64,000 nucleotides of DNA from Acanthornis magna. Taxonomy: Eukaryota > Chordata > Aves > Passeriformes > Acanthizidae. Position 1 is the first letter of the stretch; every line of letters starts with the position of its first letter. The translations under genes and the position numbers were made by a program. The notes beneath the pieces are model-generated. The model was not told the DNA's origin, searched no databases, and saw only the letters and a program-made list of their open reading frames with translations. The stretch is taken from the NCBI GenBank assembly GCA_036785705.1, contig JAWUZG010000036.1:16487501-16551500 (forward strand), read 5' to 3'. Positions 51,253 to 64,000 of this stretch are shown here, piece by piece.

Positions 51253-54200
51253 CAGGCCCCGCATGCCCTGATGGTCTCTGTGCTCAGCCCACTGCAGGGA
51301 TTTATGGCTGCAGGCTGCTCTTGCCTGGCACTGGCACATCCTTGGGTGCTCAGGGTGCTGTTGTGGCTGCTCTCTGTGCCTCCCCAGCCTTCACGTGCAG
51401 TCATGAGGGTGACCATCCTGTCACAGCAGTAACAAATACTGGGATATTCCAACTCTCTTCTTGTCAGGCCCACAGCTCAGACATACTCTACTGTTCCAGC
51501 TGCTCCTGGCATGATTCCTAGGGTGTGCTGGCTTTTGGAAGATGTCTAAAGGCCAAGGGTTCTGGAAACCCTTGGCTACCTACATGAGGAACGAGGAGAA
51601 GTGGTCCATAATCCAGGTGCTGGAGCATACTTAGGAAAAAATGGAGAAAGTCACGACTTTATATTGTCTGCAGCCACCTAGTCTGCATGACACAGACAGT
51701 CTTGCAGTGGCACACAAGTAAAACTACAGGGGATAAGTAAGTTACTTCTACTGTCTGATCACACCTTTGCATGGTGCTTCCCTATTGGAATACCTTTTCC
51801 ACAGGAAACAGCTGTAGCAATCAGTAAGATCACCGGCTGTGTCTGAGCTCCAGTTGGGAATCTGAGTTGTGGTTTCCAGAACATGTGTGTACACATGCAT
51901 AGACACTTCTTGTCCTGCCCATGGTCATGTTTTTGCCTGGTGTCTTAACCACTAGGCTCAACCAAAATACACATTTTCTAAAAAAGCAATTTCATGCCTT
52001 TTTTATTTAACAGGCATACAAATTCTAAATTTACAGAAGTGACCACTATAACATATAACAATCTGGTTTTGTTTTCTTTCTGCTTGCATTTACATTTGGA
52101 AAAACATTGCCATATTTCATTTCTCCTGAAAAGCAGGCAAGTGGTAGATTTCTCTTTCTCATTGGATGCAGACTTTTTGTGCTCTTCATTTTGCCAGTTG
52201 GCACAAACCAAAACCGTTTAATTACTGAAAGAACTTGAAGTTACCTAACACTGAAAGCATCATTCTGAGTTGTAGGTTTATTTCAGAAGATGTGAGCAAA
52301 ACAATGCAATTCCTAATATTCTTATCCTAAAAATACACTGAGCTGGTTCATACTGAGGAAACAGAGTCTTTGAGCATTCCTGGTAAGTTATGATTTCCCT
52401 GTGCTATGCCAAAAAGCTTTCTACTTCACCAGCAACATCTTTTAAGTTCTCTGTAGAGGTAGTAATACTGCATTCTTCTCACAGTGAAGGAGGATGGTAA
52501 GAACCTCTGCTTCTGTAGCAATAATCCACATAGAAATGAGTGGGGGAAGAGTAAAGTGGATATGTGTAAAGGTGCAACATATGCAAGTGAAACTGGGGTT
52601 GGCATCTGAGGGTAATAACGCACCCCGGTGACCTGAGCAAAGATGATGTGCCACAGAAGGTCACTGGTGTGTATTAAAGTGGGTTAGATCTCTTGTAGGC
52701 TGCCTGAAGATGCCACGAAGTGACATTCTTCAGGGGCTTCAGGTTCTGCTACTCCACCTGTGCACACACTGGTGAGGAAAATTATTTTCTCCCAGGGTAG
52801 GACTGGCTTGTGACCAGGGGTTTTCCTGAGAATTGCCCTGTGGTTACAACTTTTAACCTGGTGCTTTTCTTCCTTCTTTGCTCCTTGGCGCCTGAAAGGA
52901 GACCAGAGTTTTAAGAGATCCATTCTTGGGTACTCCTTGCCTGTCTTTTGTCCTGTGGGGACACTCCATGCCCCCATTCTCCCTGACTTACTAGAACGCT
53001 GTAAGCCTGTGTGCATAAAATTCCCTATACAAAGCAAGACCAAAGCATCTTGCCTTTCCCTACCAATGCTGTGAATTCCCTGACACTTGAAAGACCTAAA
53101 TCAGAATTAGCATCTCTTTAAAGAGGCCCCCTGCCAAAAGGAAGATTTTGAGGTAGGAATTACTACTGGTTGAAGATTTCTGTTTAGTAAATCAGATCAG
53201 TCTTCTCTGATTTCAGAATGTGTATTTGATGGATAAACCTTATTTTAAATGCACTGATAGTTTGAGAGTGACAATTCTTTCCATGTAGTAACATCTGCAC
53301 ATTGCTCTGCCATTAGCCTGTGTAATGTTTGCCAGCAACACAGCAGGGAAGTTCAAGCCTTTCTGGTGATGAATTTTTACTGAAAAAGCCAAGGCACACA
53401 TCCCAGGGTGCTCTAACTGATTGGAAAGTCCATTACAGAGCTCTGCTGTTTTCTCCAGTGCAGAGGCTGGATTTATTCATAACAACACTGGCTGGCATTA
53501 ACAGACCTGCATAGAGCAGTGAATTAATGGTGCTCCCCACCCAGTGAACGCTTGTTGCTATCGCAGACGTGCTGATGTGTGGTACAGCCACTCACACTTC
53601 TTCCGCCCATACATCACCTTCACCAGTCTCTCTTTGCAAGACAGTTTCATTTTTAAATTAAACTCACATTCTCCTTCGTGTTTTGAGTTGATTTTGCAGA
53701 TATGGAAATTAAAAAAAGCCTGACCAGACAGCTTCTTGCAACTGCATAAGGAGGCTGGAACAGAAACAGAAGATAATTGTAGTTTTGCAGAGTTCTCACT
53801 AGGCTGTGATCTTTGTGTTCCCATGTCTTAACCACCTTCTTTGGAAAGCTGACTGTGTTTCAAAGTTAAACACACCAGTGGTTTTCCTCTGCCTGATGGC
53901 TGTTCATGCTGCTTTCCTGTCCACTGTTCAATTCGTGAGTCTATCCCTGCAGCTTCCAGGGAAAGGAGCTATAAATTAGAGAAGGCATGCCAAAGCTCCA
54001 GCCCCAGTCCTGACTTGAGGAGTCCTCACCTGAGGTTGGGACTTTTGCTGCTTCTACAAAGCAGGAGCATCAGCCACATCAGTGCCTGAACTGTGCTCTC
54101 AGAATCCCACAAACTGCTGTCCTTTGCAGTTTGATAAACATCTGGTTGACAGAATTAATCTTACAGGAGTGGTAAATACCTTGTCTCTAGCTAAGTATAT

Positions 54201-54427
54201 GCAGCTTTTGGAAAACAATTAAAAACCAAGTACATGTCTGGTTTTTATTAATTGTTCCCCTATGGCAACTGGTCTTTTCACTCCCTAGTGTAACACCAAA
54301 TTTTTTAATGCTGATTCATCATATGATCCACTTTTAAAGCATCAACTCTCTGTTTGTTTGCACACATGAGGAAAGAAGGCGGCGTTTTGCATCCTGCAAT
54401 CCACCCCAGTTTCCTTGGTGGATGTTG

Positions 54428-54459
54428 CTACATTATCTACCCATATGTAGATAATGTAG
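54428..54459. repeat. 13-bp perfect inverted repeat
   Basis: CTACATTATCTAC and GTAGATAATGTAG are separated by CCATAT. Function is unknown. Confidence 0.9.
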
Positions 54460-55437
54460 ATATATACCCATATTCAGGTTAATACCTTTTAGTTGCACTG
54501 AATTCCTAAAGAAAGGGCAGTTAAGACTAGAAGTGGAGTTTAAAATAGTTATCTTAAATATTACAGCATGCACACACGCAGGCAGAGGACACGAAACAGT
54601 CAGGATGAAGGAGTTTTTCCACAGAGTCCTTGACTTCTAGTGTTCATAGCTTTGCAGTAGTAATTCCTAACTGCACAGAAAATTCATGTCACTAGAGGTT
54701 GTCCACAAAGGAGACAGAGAAGTCCTGTGAAAGTGCAGTCTTCCCAATCTGCCTGCTGCATGTCCCTTTAATATGTAGCCCTCCTGTATAACACAAGATA
54801 CCTGAACACTAAAATTAGCTTTAAGTCCGCCCTGGGCAGAGAAGGAAATGTTCCCAACCCTATTCATTCTTTTTTCTTCTTCTTCACAAAGCTCAGGAGT
54901 TTAGCACGACCTTGACTGAGCGGCAGTCCGTGTCAATTAGTAAAGCTTTCTAAAATTAATGGGTTCTCTCGTTATTTCCTTATCTACAAGTCTCTGGCCT
55001 TATCTACAAGCAGATTCACACAGTCTGTTTGTAAAGACACATTCATCTTACGCCTGTCGTATCTGAATTTGGCTTTGCAAGTTCCTATCGTCACATGGGA
55101 AGCTGAGAAATCCTCGGCTCTGCCTAGCACTGCGCATGGTTCTTAGCGACTGAAGCTGGGGAACGTGTTTCGGAAGCACCGAGGAAAGGTCTCAGCTGCT
55201 GTTGGGAAAGCACGGCCTTACAGCTGTGCTTGGCACAAACACGGCTTTTAAACGCAGGAACGGGATTGTTTGCCGGCCGTGTGATGCGGCAAAGCTGTTT
55301 ACACCGGGGCTGGTGCATTACAGCCTTAAACTTCAATGTGATGCCCAGCCTCGTAAGATCCGCATGTTTAAATGCCTCATTCAGTGAATTTATTAAGATA
55401 CCAGCTACTCAAAACCAGGTGTTCTAGAGGGTATATG

Positions 55438-55500
55438 AGCAGTGTCATTGCAAGCAGGACAGCATACTGATCTCAGCAGTGTCATTGCAAGCAGGACAGC
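55438..55500 (+). repeat. 26-bp direct repeat at edge of CpG island
   Basis: AGCAGTGTCATTGCAAGCAG plus GACAGC occurs at 55438-55463 and 55475-55500, a 37-bp period. Confidence 0.9.
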
Positions 55501-55519
55501 CTGCCAAGGATGGCCCCAC

Positions 55520-56300
55520 ACGGACCCACCCTCCGTGCCGCAGCTGCCGCGGCTGCCGCTGGCTCGGGGAGCGAGGGAGCGAAGCTCACACGCGGCTGAC
55601 GACAGCGGAAGCCGAGCGGCGGGGCCGGGCCGGGCCGGCAGCCGGGCAGAGGCGGTGCCGCTCCGCCCGCGGCCCCGCGCTGCCCTGCCCAGCCCAGGAC
55701 ATCCCAGCCCTGCCCAGCCCGGGCTATCCCAGCGCTGAGCGCTGCTGCATGCAGTGAGGGAGCAGTGAGGGAGCTGCGCCGCCCCGCTCCGCTCCGCTCC
55801 GCCAGCATGTCCGCCCGCTGCTGCGCCGGCCAGGTAGGCTCGGGGCGCGGGAGCGCGGCAGGTGTGCGGGGCGGGGGACACTGCGCGGCCGCGGCGGGGA
55901 GCGAGGGCCCGGGGCGGTGAGCGCTCTCCGCGGGAGCCGAGGCCGGGCTGGGCAAGGGCTGCTCGCCGTCCCTGCGCTGCCCCGCGGCCGCGGCTCGCCG
56001 CGCTCCGGGCCGGGCTGCGTGCCGGGCTCCCTGCCCGGCTCCCCGGGCCATTGGCGCTGTGGAGGGAAAGCTGCCCTTGCAGCGAGCGGGGGTGCCTGCC
56101 CAGGCTCTCGAGTGCCCGCAGTGGTGTTTGTGCCAGTTTCCTGGGTAGATTTCCCCCGCGTTTCGGGAGGGAGGCTGTCCCCGAGGTGCGTGCGGCAGGC
56201 GGGAGCCGCTCCGCTCACCGGCGCCCGCAGCAGGGCAGCGGCGTGCGGGTGGAGGCGCCGGCATGGAGAGAGGCCTTCCCAAAGCCCTGCACGGCAAGGA
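55520..56300 (+). promoter_or_regulatory. SERINC5: CpG island promoter
   Basis: A strongly GC- and CpG-rich stretch contrasts with the AT-rich flanks and surrounds the ATG at 55807. It contains repeated GCTCCGCTCCGC-like GC boxes just before the ATG. The transcription start is not determined. Confidence 0.8.
55807..55833 (+). CDS. SERINC5: Probable SERINC5 first coding exon
   Basis: ATG at 55807 opens nine codons, MSARCCAGQ, ending at CAG before a GTAGGC donor. This closely matches the start of vertebrate SERINC5 (MSAQCCAGQ in human), whose next exon would encode the Cys-rich segment leading into the first membrane span. SERINC5 is a multipass plasma-membrane protein that enters retroviral particles and lowers their infectivity. 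The call rests on a 9-residue match plus CpG island, ATG context and donor; no second exon was found up to 64000, so a long first intron is implied. Confidence 0.65.
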
Positions 56301-59300
56301 GCAGTTGCCAAAGGGGCAACAGATCCTTTAGAGCTACGAGAGGCTGTTGGGTAAGAGCCACTGACTCCCAAGTGGTGGGGAGATGGAGACCCTGTGGTGT
56401 AATTGGAACGCTCTTAACTAATCTCTTAGCCATTGTCTGCCTGGCAGTCCTCAGACCACTTCACAAAGCCCTTTAAATTCGACCTGTGGGAAGTTTCGGC
56501 ATATTCAGGTGTTGGCAGAGGACGCGAGAGGTGAGAGCAAGTGGTGATGGAGGGCAGTGCAGGATGGCTGTTCATCATCCGTGGAGTGGGGATTCAGTGC
56601 TCCACATCTTACCGCCGTGCACCTGTTTTCCTATTTAAATCATTTCCATAGATGACAGATCTTGACTTGCAGGAGATAGGCAGTAGTGAGGCCCTTTCCA
56701 GATCTCCTCGGCTGCACTCAAGGGAAGGACTCATGTTCCTAATAGCTGTTGCTCTGGACATCTTCCCCAGGCACTTTATTTTGTGCTTTATTTCCACAAA
56801 TCTCTGTTTCTGCAGTAGAAGCCCATTACTACTTCTGTGTGCAACAGACTTGCTAGTGAGCTTATTCCTGTTGATTTACATATTTAAATATGCATAAATA
56901 TGTATGCATATTGTTTTACATATTTAGGATCTTATGGTCCTAGTTCTATTGCTGTTTCTGTTCCTTTGTTCACTCTGCCCACCCTGAGGATCTGATTATT
57001 CACTTGCTTTTGTGTGAACCGCCTAGGAAAAGTCTTACGTCTTTCCTGTAGTTTGAAATCCTGGGCCAGATTTGGTCTTCTGTCCATGGTTCTTTCAATC
57101 TTCAGTGGGACAGGAGGATTACTGAGCATGCATCCACTTGCCTGTCCTCTGGGAGCTGCCATGGGGCTCTCCAAACAGCCCTGTGGTCGTGGGGGACAGC
57201 AGCAACTACATTTGCTAATATTCCTCTTAAAGCAGGAGCCTCGCTGACTGCTGCTTCACAACCATTTTGGCAGCGTGTGAAACAAGTTGTGGAGCAGCTC
57301 AGCAAAGTGCTGTTAGAAGGTGCTGTTGCAGTGGTTCAAGGCTCTTTGCATTTTCATTGTGCTTTTTTTTTTTTGGCCTACTTCTTCTGGAGAAGTAACT
57401 TAAATACCAAGAGGATGACACTGTTGTGGTGCTCAGCGGTGAACGTCATGGCTTTAGCACCAGCAACCTTAAAGCCTGTTTCCCTGCCCCATGTAGTAAT
57501 CTCTGATAGTGATGCGTTTCGTTGACACTGTGTCACTTTGGAGTCCGTAAATAAACTGAACTCCTTAATGTTGTTGAGGATGAAGCAAAGGCCCTAAGGT
57601 GGGTGTAGTCATAGTGCCAGAAATCCCTGGGGAGATTTATTCTGCTGGTTTAAGCAGTACTTTTGATGTAAGACTTATCTATGCTAAATATGACATATTA
57701 CTGGAGCTACACCAGCAAACATAGTGCGGATAACATTTTTATAAGCTAAGATAATAAATAGCATAAATGATGTTTCAATAGCATGCAGTGCCACATTTTT
57801 AAAATGAAAAATGGTCTTTGCCTTCCTTACTTGATTTATTCCATCCTTGAAGAGGGGATGTTTGTTTAACATGATTAATACACAAGAAAAACAAAAGGGA
57901 TAGAATTTCTTCATTCTGTCTCAACCAAGCTTCCTCAGGCATTCTGTGGGTACTGTTAATCAAGCTGGAAAATCAAAAAGGAATTTGGACTCTCCTTCAA
58001 TGTTCCCCTGAAGATGAAATTAACCCTATGTCCAGAAACAGAGATTAAGTGCTTGAGGAAAGATGTAACTTTTGTGAGAGTTCTGCAAAACAACTCCCAT
58101 GTTAGGTCCCTGCTTTCTTTCCTAAAGTATAGTAGTTTAATGGGTTTGATATCCTGTAGCGTGAGGATTTTCTGTGGGAAGTATTTTTGCCTTATGCATG
58201 CCTCTCTCTTTCTGTGGATCTGCCTTCCTAAAACTGACTTGAGAACTTTGGTCTTTCTGAGCTGTTTAAGTGCAATTCTCATTCGTGGATATCTGTAGCT
58301 GATATCAAAATGTTACTGTGAGTTAACACGGCTATTCATTTTCACTACAGAAAGTTTTCCTGGTGTGAAGTAGAGGATGAGTGATTGGTACTTTTGGTTT
58401 GGGGTCAAACCATGCTAAATCTGTAGTTGATGTTGCCTGTCAGAATGAATGCATCCAGATTTGCAGCCCAGATTCCTGTTGTTAAAGGATATGGCGGCAA
58501 GCTGCCAGACTTCAGTGTACTTTGGTTATGCTGATTTTGCATTTGCAAAATTATTTAAAATTATCTTAATGAACATTTCTGTTTGTCTTGCTTCCTTGCC
58601 AAGTAGACCCTGGGAACTCTCTTTGAAGGAACTTGGCCATTTATAAACTTTAATTCGTGCATTTGTTTTTTGTTAGGCAATGTACAACTTTGGTTGGAAG
58701 ACAATTGTAATTTTTAGGTTTCTGAGCTGTAATAGGCTTGCTAAATGTTCTTTTGCTCATGTCTCATTGATAGGACTATTTTGGAAATGCAGTGAGAATA
58801 CAGTTTGGCTTGGGCCTCCACAATGCTTTTGATTACATAAAAACTCTGCTAAAATTGACAGGAAACAGGATTTTATATTTGGCTTTTCTTCAGTAGTTAT
58901 TCTCGAGAGAATAAAGTTGAGATCATGGTTAAAGAAAGCAGCTGTTGCAGAAAATCTTTATTACAATGAATATGTTTTTTCCAGAGTTAAATAAATGTAA
59001 TTTAGATCGTTAACATTCATTTTGGGGGGACAGTATGTTGTAGCTGGGTTGTTCAAGAAGATTAATTTTTCAATTAGAATTGGTAGCTATTAAAGCTTAT
59101 GAAGCTATTTTTGTAAGTCTGTTAAATCTTGAGTGATGTCCTTAATAGTGTTCTGCACTTTGAAATCATGTAACGTAGTAAATAAAAGATGTGTGCAAGT
59201 TAGATTATCAGGTTTTCATTTTATATTCAGACCTCTAATTCTGATTTTTAAATTTTTTTTTTAAAGGAAAAAAATCGGGTAAAACTAGTGCAGCTATATT

Positions 59301-62300
59301 TGTAAGGTTGTCCTCGGCCCATCTTATGACTTCAGTGACTCATAGCTTTTGGGGAAAGGAGGGAGGTCCCTATGCACTCTGGGACTCCCTGCCTCTCTGG
59401 CACTGCCTGTTTGCACTTGCGGCGTGAGAAGGGGGCTTGCAGTCCTGTCCCCATGGTCTTCTCTTTTCGTTACAAGGTGAAAAGGGTGGTTCTGTCACCC
59501 TTCTCCAGATTTGTGTCCTCTGAGGTCACAGGAGCATTACAGGACATGTGTGTACTGTGATGTACCGCAGTGCTGTGGGATGATGCCGGTGGTGTTCCTG
59601 TCTCCACTCCACATGGTGCTCCCCAAGACACATCTCTTGTTCTGCAAATGGTATTCCTGGGTGACAGGGGTTTGTTTGTTTGACCTGAGCACTTAACTGG
59701 GGGTGTTTCCACACCCCTGCCACTGCTATTGTTAATCATGATAGAAGATGAAACTAGCTGTCTGAGGTCACATGTGCAATATTGTGGTGTGCTCCATTTA
59801 AATGTGAGGAAAAACAGCCTGGTGAAGGACTATTTTCCCTGTTTGCAGAAACATGGAGTTTTTGCTTTAAATAAATGGTTTCCTGAATAATTGAATTAGC
59901 AAAGCCAGATTTCCTGCAGCTTTGTCCATTGAGGTTGGTATCTCATGTTGATTCCCTTTTTAATAAATACTGAAATTGTGTTGCAGCCTTTTCCTTGCTC
60001 AGGGTTGAGAGGTAATTTTTTCTCTGCTAAAGCTTTTGCCTGTTTTCAAGGAAACTATGATAACTTGTCCCTGAAGTCCCATCTGCCTGTCATAGCTGGA
60101 TAAAATTTACTGCTGGATTCAAAAGTGATCAGAAAGTGAGGGAAAAGTGACCAAAAGACAGGGAGATCCTGTAAGTGTTGTATCACTTGACATTGTATCT
60201 CTAGGTTGGAATCCTTTCCCTGTCACTGTGTAAGAGGCAGAAGATAGTCTTTTTCATTCCTGCTTAATTTCCAATTGCTGCCTATTTTTTTAAGACTTTT
60301 TGTCTTACGCCCCAGGAGTTGCTTATATTGCGGTTTTAAAGAAATGCCTTAAACAACCATAGCTCCACAGCTGTGGAGCGAAGGCAGGGTAGGAGCAGGG
60401 CTTTCACTTTTAAGGGCAGGGGAGTACTTTCCTTCAGAAGGATCTAAATACTACTGCTGCTTTTATTTTAGTTTTTGCACGTGTGGATATTCCTGTTACT
60501 GGGACATTCATTGCCATGGATGCACTCACAGTTGTGGGCACAAGACATACTTATTTCAGGGGAGCAATGGGATGAAAGCCTGAGCTGTGGCTGTGGTCCA
60601 AGCTGAAGGTCTTGTTAGAGCCAGTGACTCTTGTCATCCCAAACACATGCTGAGGCTGGTGTTCTCGAGCTAGCTGTGTGAAGATCCTTGGACCTTACCT
60701 AGCTTCCAGTATCCTTCTTAACGGCCCCAGTCAGCAGTGCTTCCATTTCTTTCTCAATTGTGCAGGATGTTTTGGGATGTTGAATGCCCAGCCTCCAAGA
60801 TATTTAGGCTGTGACTGACAATTCTGCCGGTGGGGTTTGACCTGCTGCCTTGTTCGGGTCATCCAGAAGATAAGCTTCAGCATCAGCGTGTACTGCAGTG
60901 AGAGGCAGTGAGGGACTCAGCCAGCCAGAGCTGTGGGGGACTGTGGTGTGTGCCCGTGATGGTGCATGCGGGGAGATGGCTCTGTGCCCATTTCGAAAGG
61001 AGTGCTACACACCTAGAGATCTCATCATCATTTTAATTAGTGGTAGGTATGCTGGAGCTAATGTTTGCAGTGCAGTAATTGGATCTTCCAGCAATTAAAG
61101 ATGGTGTGTGCTCAAGTATTTAAACATATAAATGTTAACAGTCTGAAAACATAAAGTTCTGCTCTTCCTTTTGTCCAGCAGCACTGATCCAAAAGGTGTC
61201 AACCTGTAATCTCTGGTGCTGAGTTTTAACAGGACCTGCTTTTAAAATTTTCTGAAAAGACCTGTCTTGTGGGTTTTTCTCTTGGCTTCTTACAGTCACT
61301 AGCGAAACAGTGGTTCAGGACTATTTCCTATATCAGGAAGATATAGGCATTGTATTTAAAAATACTTATCAAGAAGCAGTGTCGGGACATGAGCTGGCTC
61401 CACTTTGAACCTGCCGGTGTAGAAAAGTGTGTGAATGTTGTGACATTGATCTAAACTGGAACATCTTTAACAATGCTTTGAACAAGTAGTATATCTTTTT
61501 TTAATATGGAGGGATGAAAAAGAGTTAAGGCTTTGTACCAATTTATTGGCTCTTGCCTCTTTGTACAAGAAGTGTTAATGCCTTTTTTTTTTTTACTCCC
61601 CACCCTAAAGTCCTCTTGGACTCTACTGAAACCATCTTTTAAAGACATAACATGTTGTGGAACAGCTCAAAACTGTCTATTCATTCAAAGGCAAAGCAGC
61701 TGTTCCAGCTACGTGCTTTTAAGTCAACGCATATGAAAATTTCACTTTAATTGCTTCTTCACTTCAGTGCTACATGGACTTCGGCAGTTACTGCCTTGCA
61801 TTTTGTTCTCCATGCCTGGTGATGCGCCACATTGTACCATGTGCCATTCTGCCTCTAGAGTCGTGGTCCCAAACATCAGAGCTAGCCGGGAGAAAATCTA
61901 CTCTCTGTCTGAAGTGATGGCCCCAGTTGTCAGACTTTGCCACTGCTGACTTGTCTTTCATCTTCCAGTTGCTCTGTTAATATCTCCTCTGCTGGGAAAG
62001 TTTGAGAAGTGGCTGCAGCGTTAGCTTGAACTACCTGCAGATGAGAAAACTGTGAAATACAAAATTACAGGAAAGGACAGCTGAACCTGTCACCCAGCAG
62101 AGGTTGCTGTCAGTGAAGAATGTCAAGGGATCAATGCAAAGAAGTTTCAGGATCAGGTCTGTTTTCCTCAGTGACTTGAGAGGATATTTAAAATTGCTCC
62201 CAAAAGCACACAGGCAGATTTAAGGACTGGTGGAGCGGAGACTACTGTTGAAGCTCATGTAACCCAGATGGCATGACACCACTGTATATAAAATACAACT

Positions 62301-64000
62301 TTTTAAGTACAGACATCCAACTGGTTGCCCACCTTGTGTATGGAGAGCTGCGAGGCCGAGTCTCACCCCTTTGTGGCTGTCTGCTGGGGAGAGCAGTCAG
62401 CTGACTTGCTGTGCTGTTTGCATTTGGACTGCCATGATTTTGTAGGAGGGACTGGGCAAATTCCAATTTTTTGCAGGAAAAAAGGATCCTGAACAACTTA
62501 GGTGCAGAGAAGAGAAGTCTTAAAGCCTTCAGATGGCACTGAGGATAAATGTTTTGGTTTCCTTCTTTGATGAGCAGGCAGAAAAGACCAGGTAGTGAAA
62601 AGGCTCTCTAAGCTAGTGAAGAAAGCCTCACCAGGATCCAGTGCCTGGTGAACAGTAGTAGACAAATTAGAAGGTAGGGTTGTTTTTTTTTCTATTTTCA
62701 GTGTCAGGTTTAAGTAACCGGAGGGATGGACAATCTTCCTCATACTGCTGTCAAATCCAGATGGTCTACGCTAATGGAAAATAGCTATGCTACTGAGGAG
62801 ATGGGTGATGTGATACCCTGTGAGGCTTAGGTCAGACTAAACAATTGACTTGATTTTTCCAAAATCATCAGGAGAAGAGCAGTTGAGCAGACTTGAATTT
62901 AGACATTTTGCAGTGATGTTGTTTTTTAATGCTGAGCTGAGTCACCGCTTAGTAACGTTTGTGCACAGAGACAGAAGCTAATCGCCCTCAGTCCAGCTTA
63001 ACTTCAGCTGTGCCGGTGCCTGGCAGTGGCTCACCCACAGTTCAACTCTCCGTGTAGCTTTCTTGCCTAGGTTCTGCCCTGTGGTGGCTGAGGGCAGGAA
63101 ACCCTCACCGGAAAGCATTATTCAGGCAGCATCTGGGCTGGCGTGACTTTTCTCTGAAGTCTGTTTTAATTTTGCACAGTCTGCAGTGTGAGACGTACTC
63201 CTAAAAGTAGGTCATCAGTTGATTAACTGGTATGTTGGTTCACAAAACCTCTTGGCTTAAGTCACAGGGTGAGCCTGAATATTAAATAACAAGCAGTGGA
63301 AAGCCAGTTAAGTCAGACAAAGGACAAAATAAAGCCTCTTTTTTTGTGAATTTAGTTACTTCAGAGGGACAGCTGTGTAATCATGTGACCAGTTGAAGAC
63401 GCCTTTGGAAAATGCATATGCATAACAGCAGTAGGTTTTCAATAATAGTCTGAGATCAGCTCCTAGCACTCAGGACACCTGGCGTCATACATCTCTTGTT
63501 TTCATGAACCAATGCACTAACAAAATGTTTGCTTCTAGACGCCCCTTCCTGAAACCAAAAATCAAGCAAGGGCAGGTGCGTAGCCACTTCAGAATCTTTT
63601 TCATGCAGGGCTGGCTGCTTTGCCTGTCCAGCCTGCTCGGACGCTGCCTGTAGCTGTGAGAGTAGATGTTTGGATGTTTTTGATAGACGCTGCTGTTAAC
63701 AGCTCACTGACTGCATTATCTGCAAATCTTATGGCCCAGATAATGCTGGTAGTCAAGTAATCAAGCAGTGCATGAAAAACTAAGCTGCTCTAGGCCCTCA
63801 TGAAAAGAAGCTTCAGCAAGGCACATTCCTGTGCTCCGTGGACAGGCTGGGAGGCACGCAGTCTCCCCAGACACTCTGGCCAGGCTGTCAGTTAGGAGGG
63901 AAGAAATTAGAAGCTGCTAAGTCTTCATTTCATTAAAGTATGCACATTTTTTCCCCCATTGTGCTCTTATTCCCTTTGATTTTTACCATTTCTGCTGAAG
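55834..64000 (+). other. Presumed SERINC5 intron 1
   Basis: The first ~450 bp are CpG-island sequence; the rest is ordinary AT-rich DNA. I looked for a Cys-rich second exon and did not find one. No transposon or RNA gene was recognised. Confidence 0.5.

Larger units (their letters stand above)
51253..55519. other. Intergenic, second ERV to CpG island
   Basis: No exon or transposon recognised. It holds a 13-bp perfect inverted repeat (54428-54459) and a 26-bp direct repeat just before the CpG island. Confidence 0.5.

Noticed and set aside
55482..56371. Long minus-strand frames (271 and 215 codons) over the CpG island
   Set aside because: They are low-complexity Arg/Pro/Ala/Gly translations expected from stop-poor GC-rich DNA, and overlap in different frames.

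Overview
The window is vertebrate, almost certainly avian, DNA. It holds the 3' part of the CDK7 gene (spliced, GT-AG introns), a first exon that looks like SERINC5 in a CpG island, a probable CR1-type LINE fragment, and two families of endogenous retrovirus (ERV). There is no bacterial content. A bird Z-linked location is an inference from the known location of CDK7 and SERINC5 on the chicken Z; the sequence itself does not show it.

Layout. (1) 1-26030 is a head-to-tail array of one env-less ERV: a partial LTR, then four internal regions separated by single shared LTRs, ending in a complete LTR (LTR-U1-LTR-U2-LTR-U3-LTR-U4-LTR). The repeat period is 6544, 6544, 6285 and 6370 bp. Each unit has a Lys-type primer binding site, gag, an aspartic protease, and pol (RT, RNase H, integrase), all in one reading frame divided by stop codons. 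U1 and U2 are nearly identical and share a frameshifting 215-bp duplication and a nonsense codon in pol. U3 and U4 keep an uninterrupted 890-codon pol with all catalytic residues. U3 is a mosaic: its gag half matches U1/U2 and its pol half matches U4. (2) 26614-37610 holds the last seven CDK7 exons, + strand, with a poly(A) signal. No earlier CDK7 exon is visible, so the array appears to sit in a CDK7 intron in the sense direction, its last LTR ending 583 bp before the next exon. (3) 37613-43928 is intergenic with nothing recognised. (4) 43929-51252 is a second, unrelated and older class II ERV (5' LTR, Lys3-like PBS, gag, dUTPase-protease, pol, env with a CX6CC transmembrane subunit, PPT, 3' LTR), broken by many frameshifts and stops. 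(5) 51253-55806 is intergenic and leads into a CpG island. (6) 55807-55833 is the predicted first coding exon of SERINC5 (+), followed by intron to the window end.

The points most worth a second look are the four-unit LTR-sharing array inside an essential kinase gene, the mosaic unit that records a crossover, the gag-pro stop codon embedded in a perfect 9-bp hairpin, the Gag with a hydrophobic, apparently membrane-spanning N-terminus, and the palindromic RFX-type site next to the presumptive LTR promoter.
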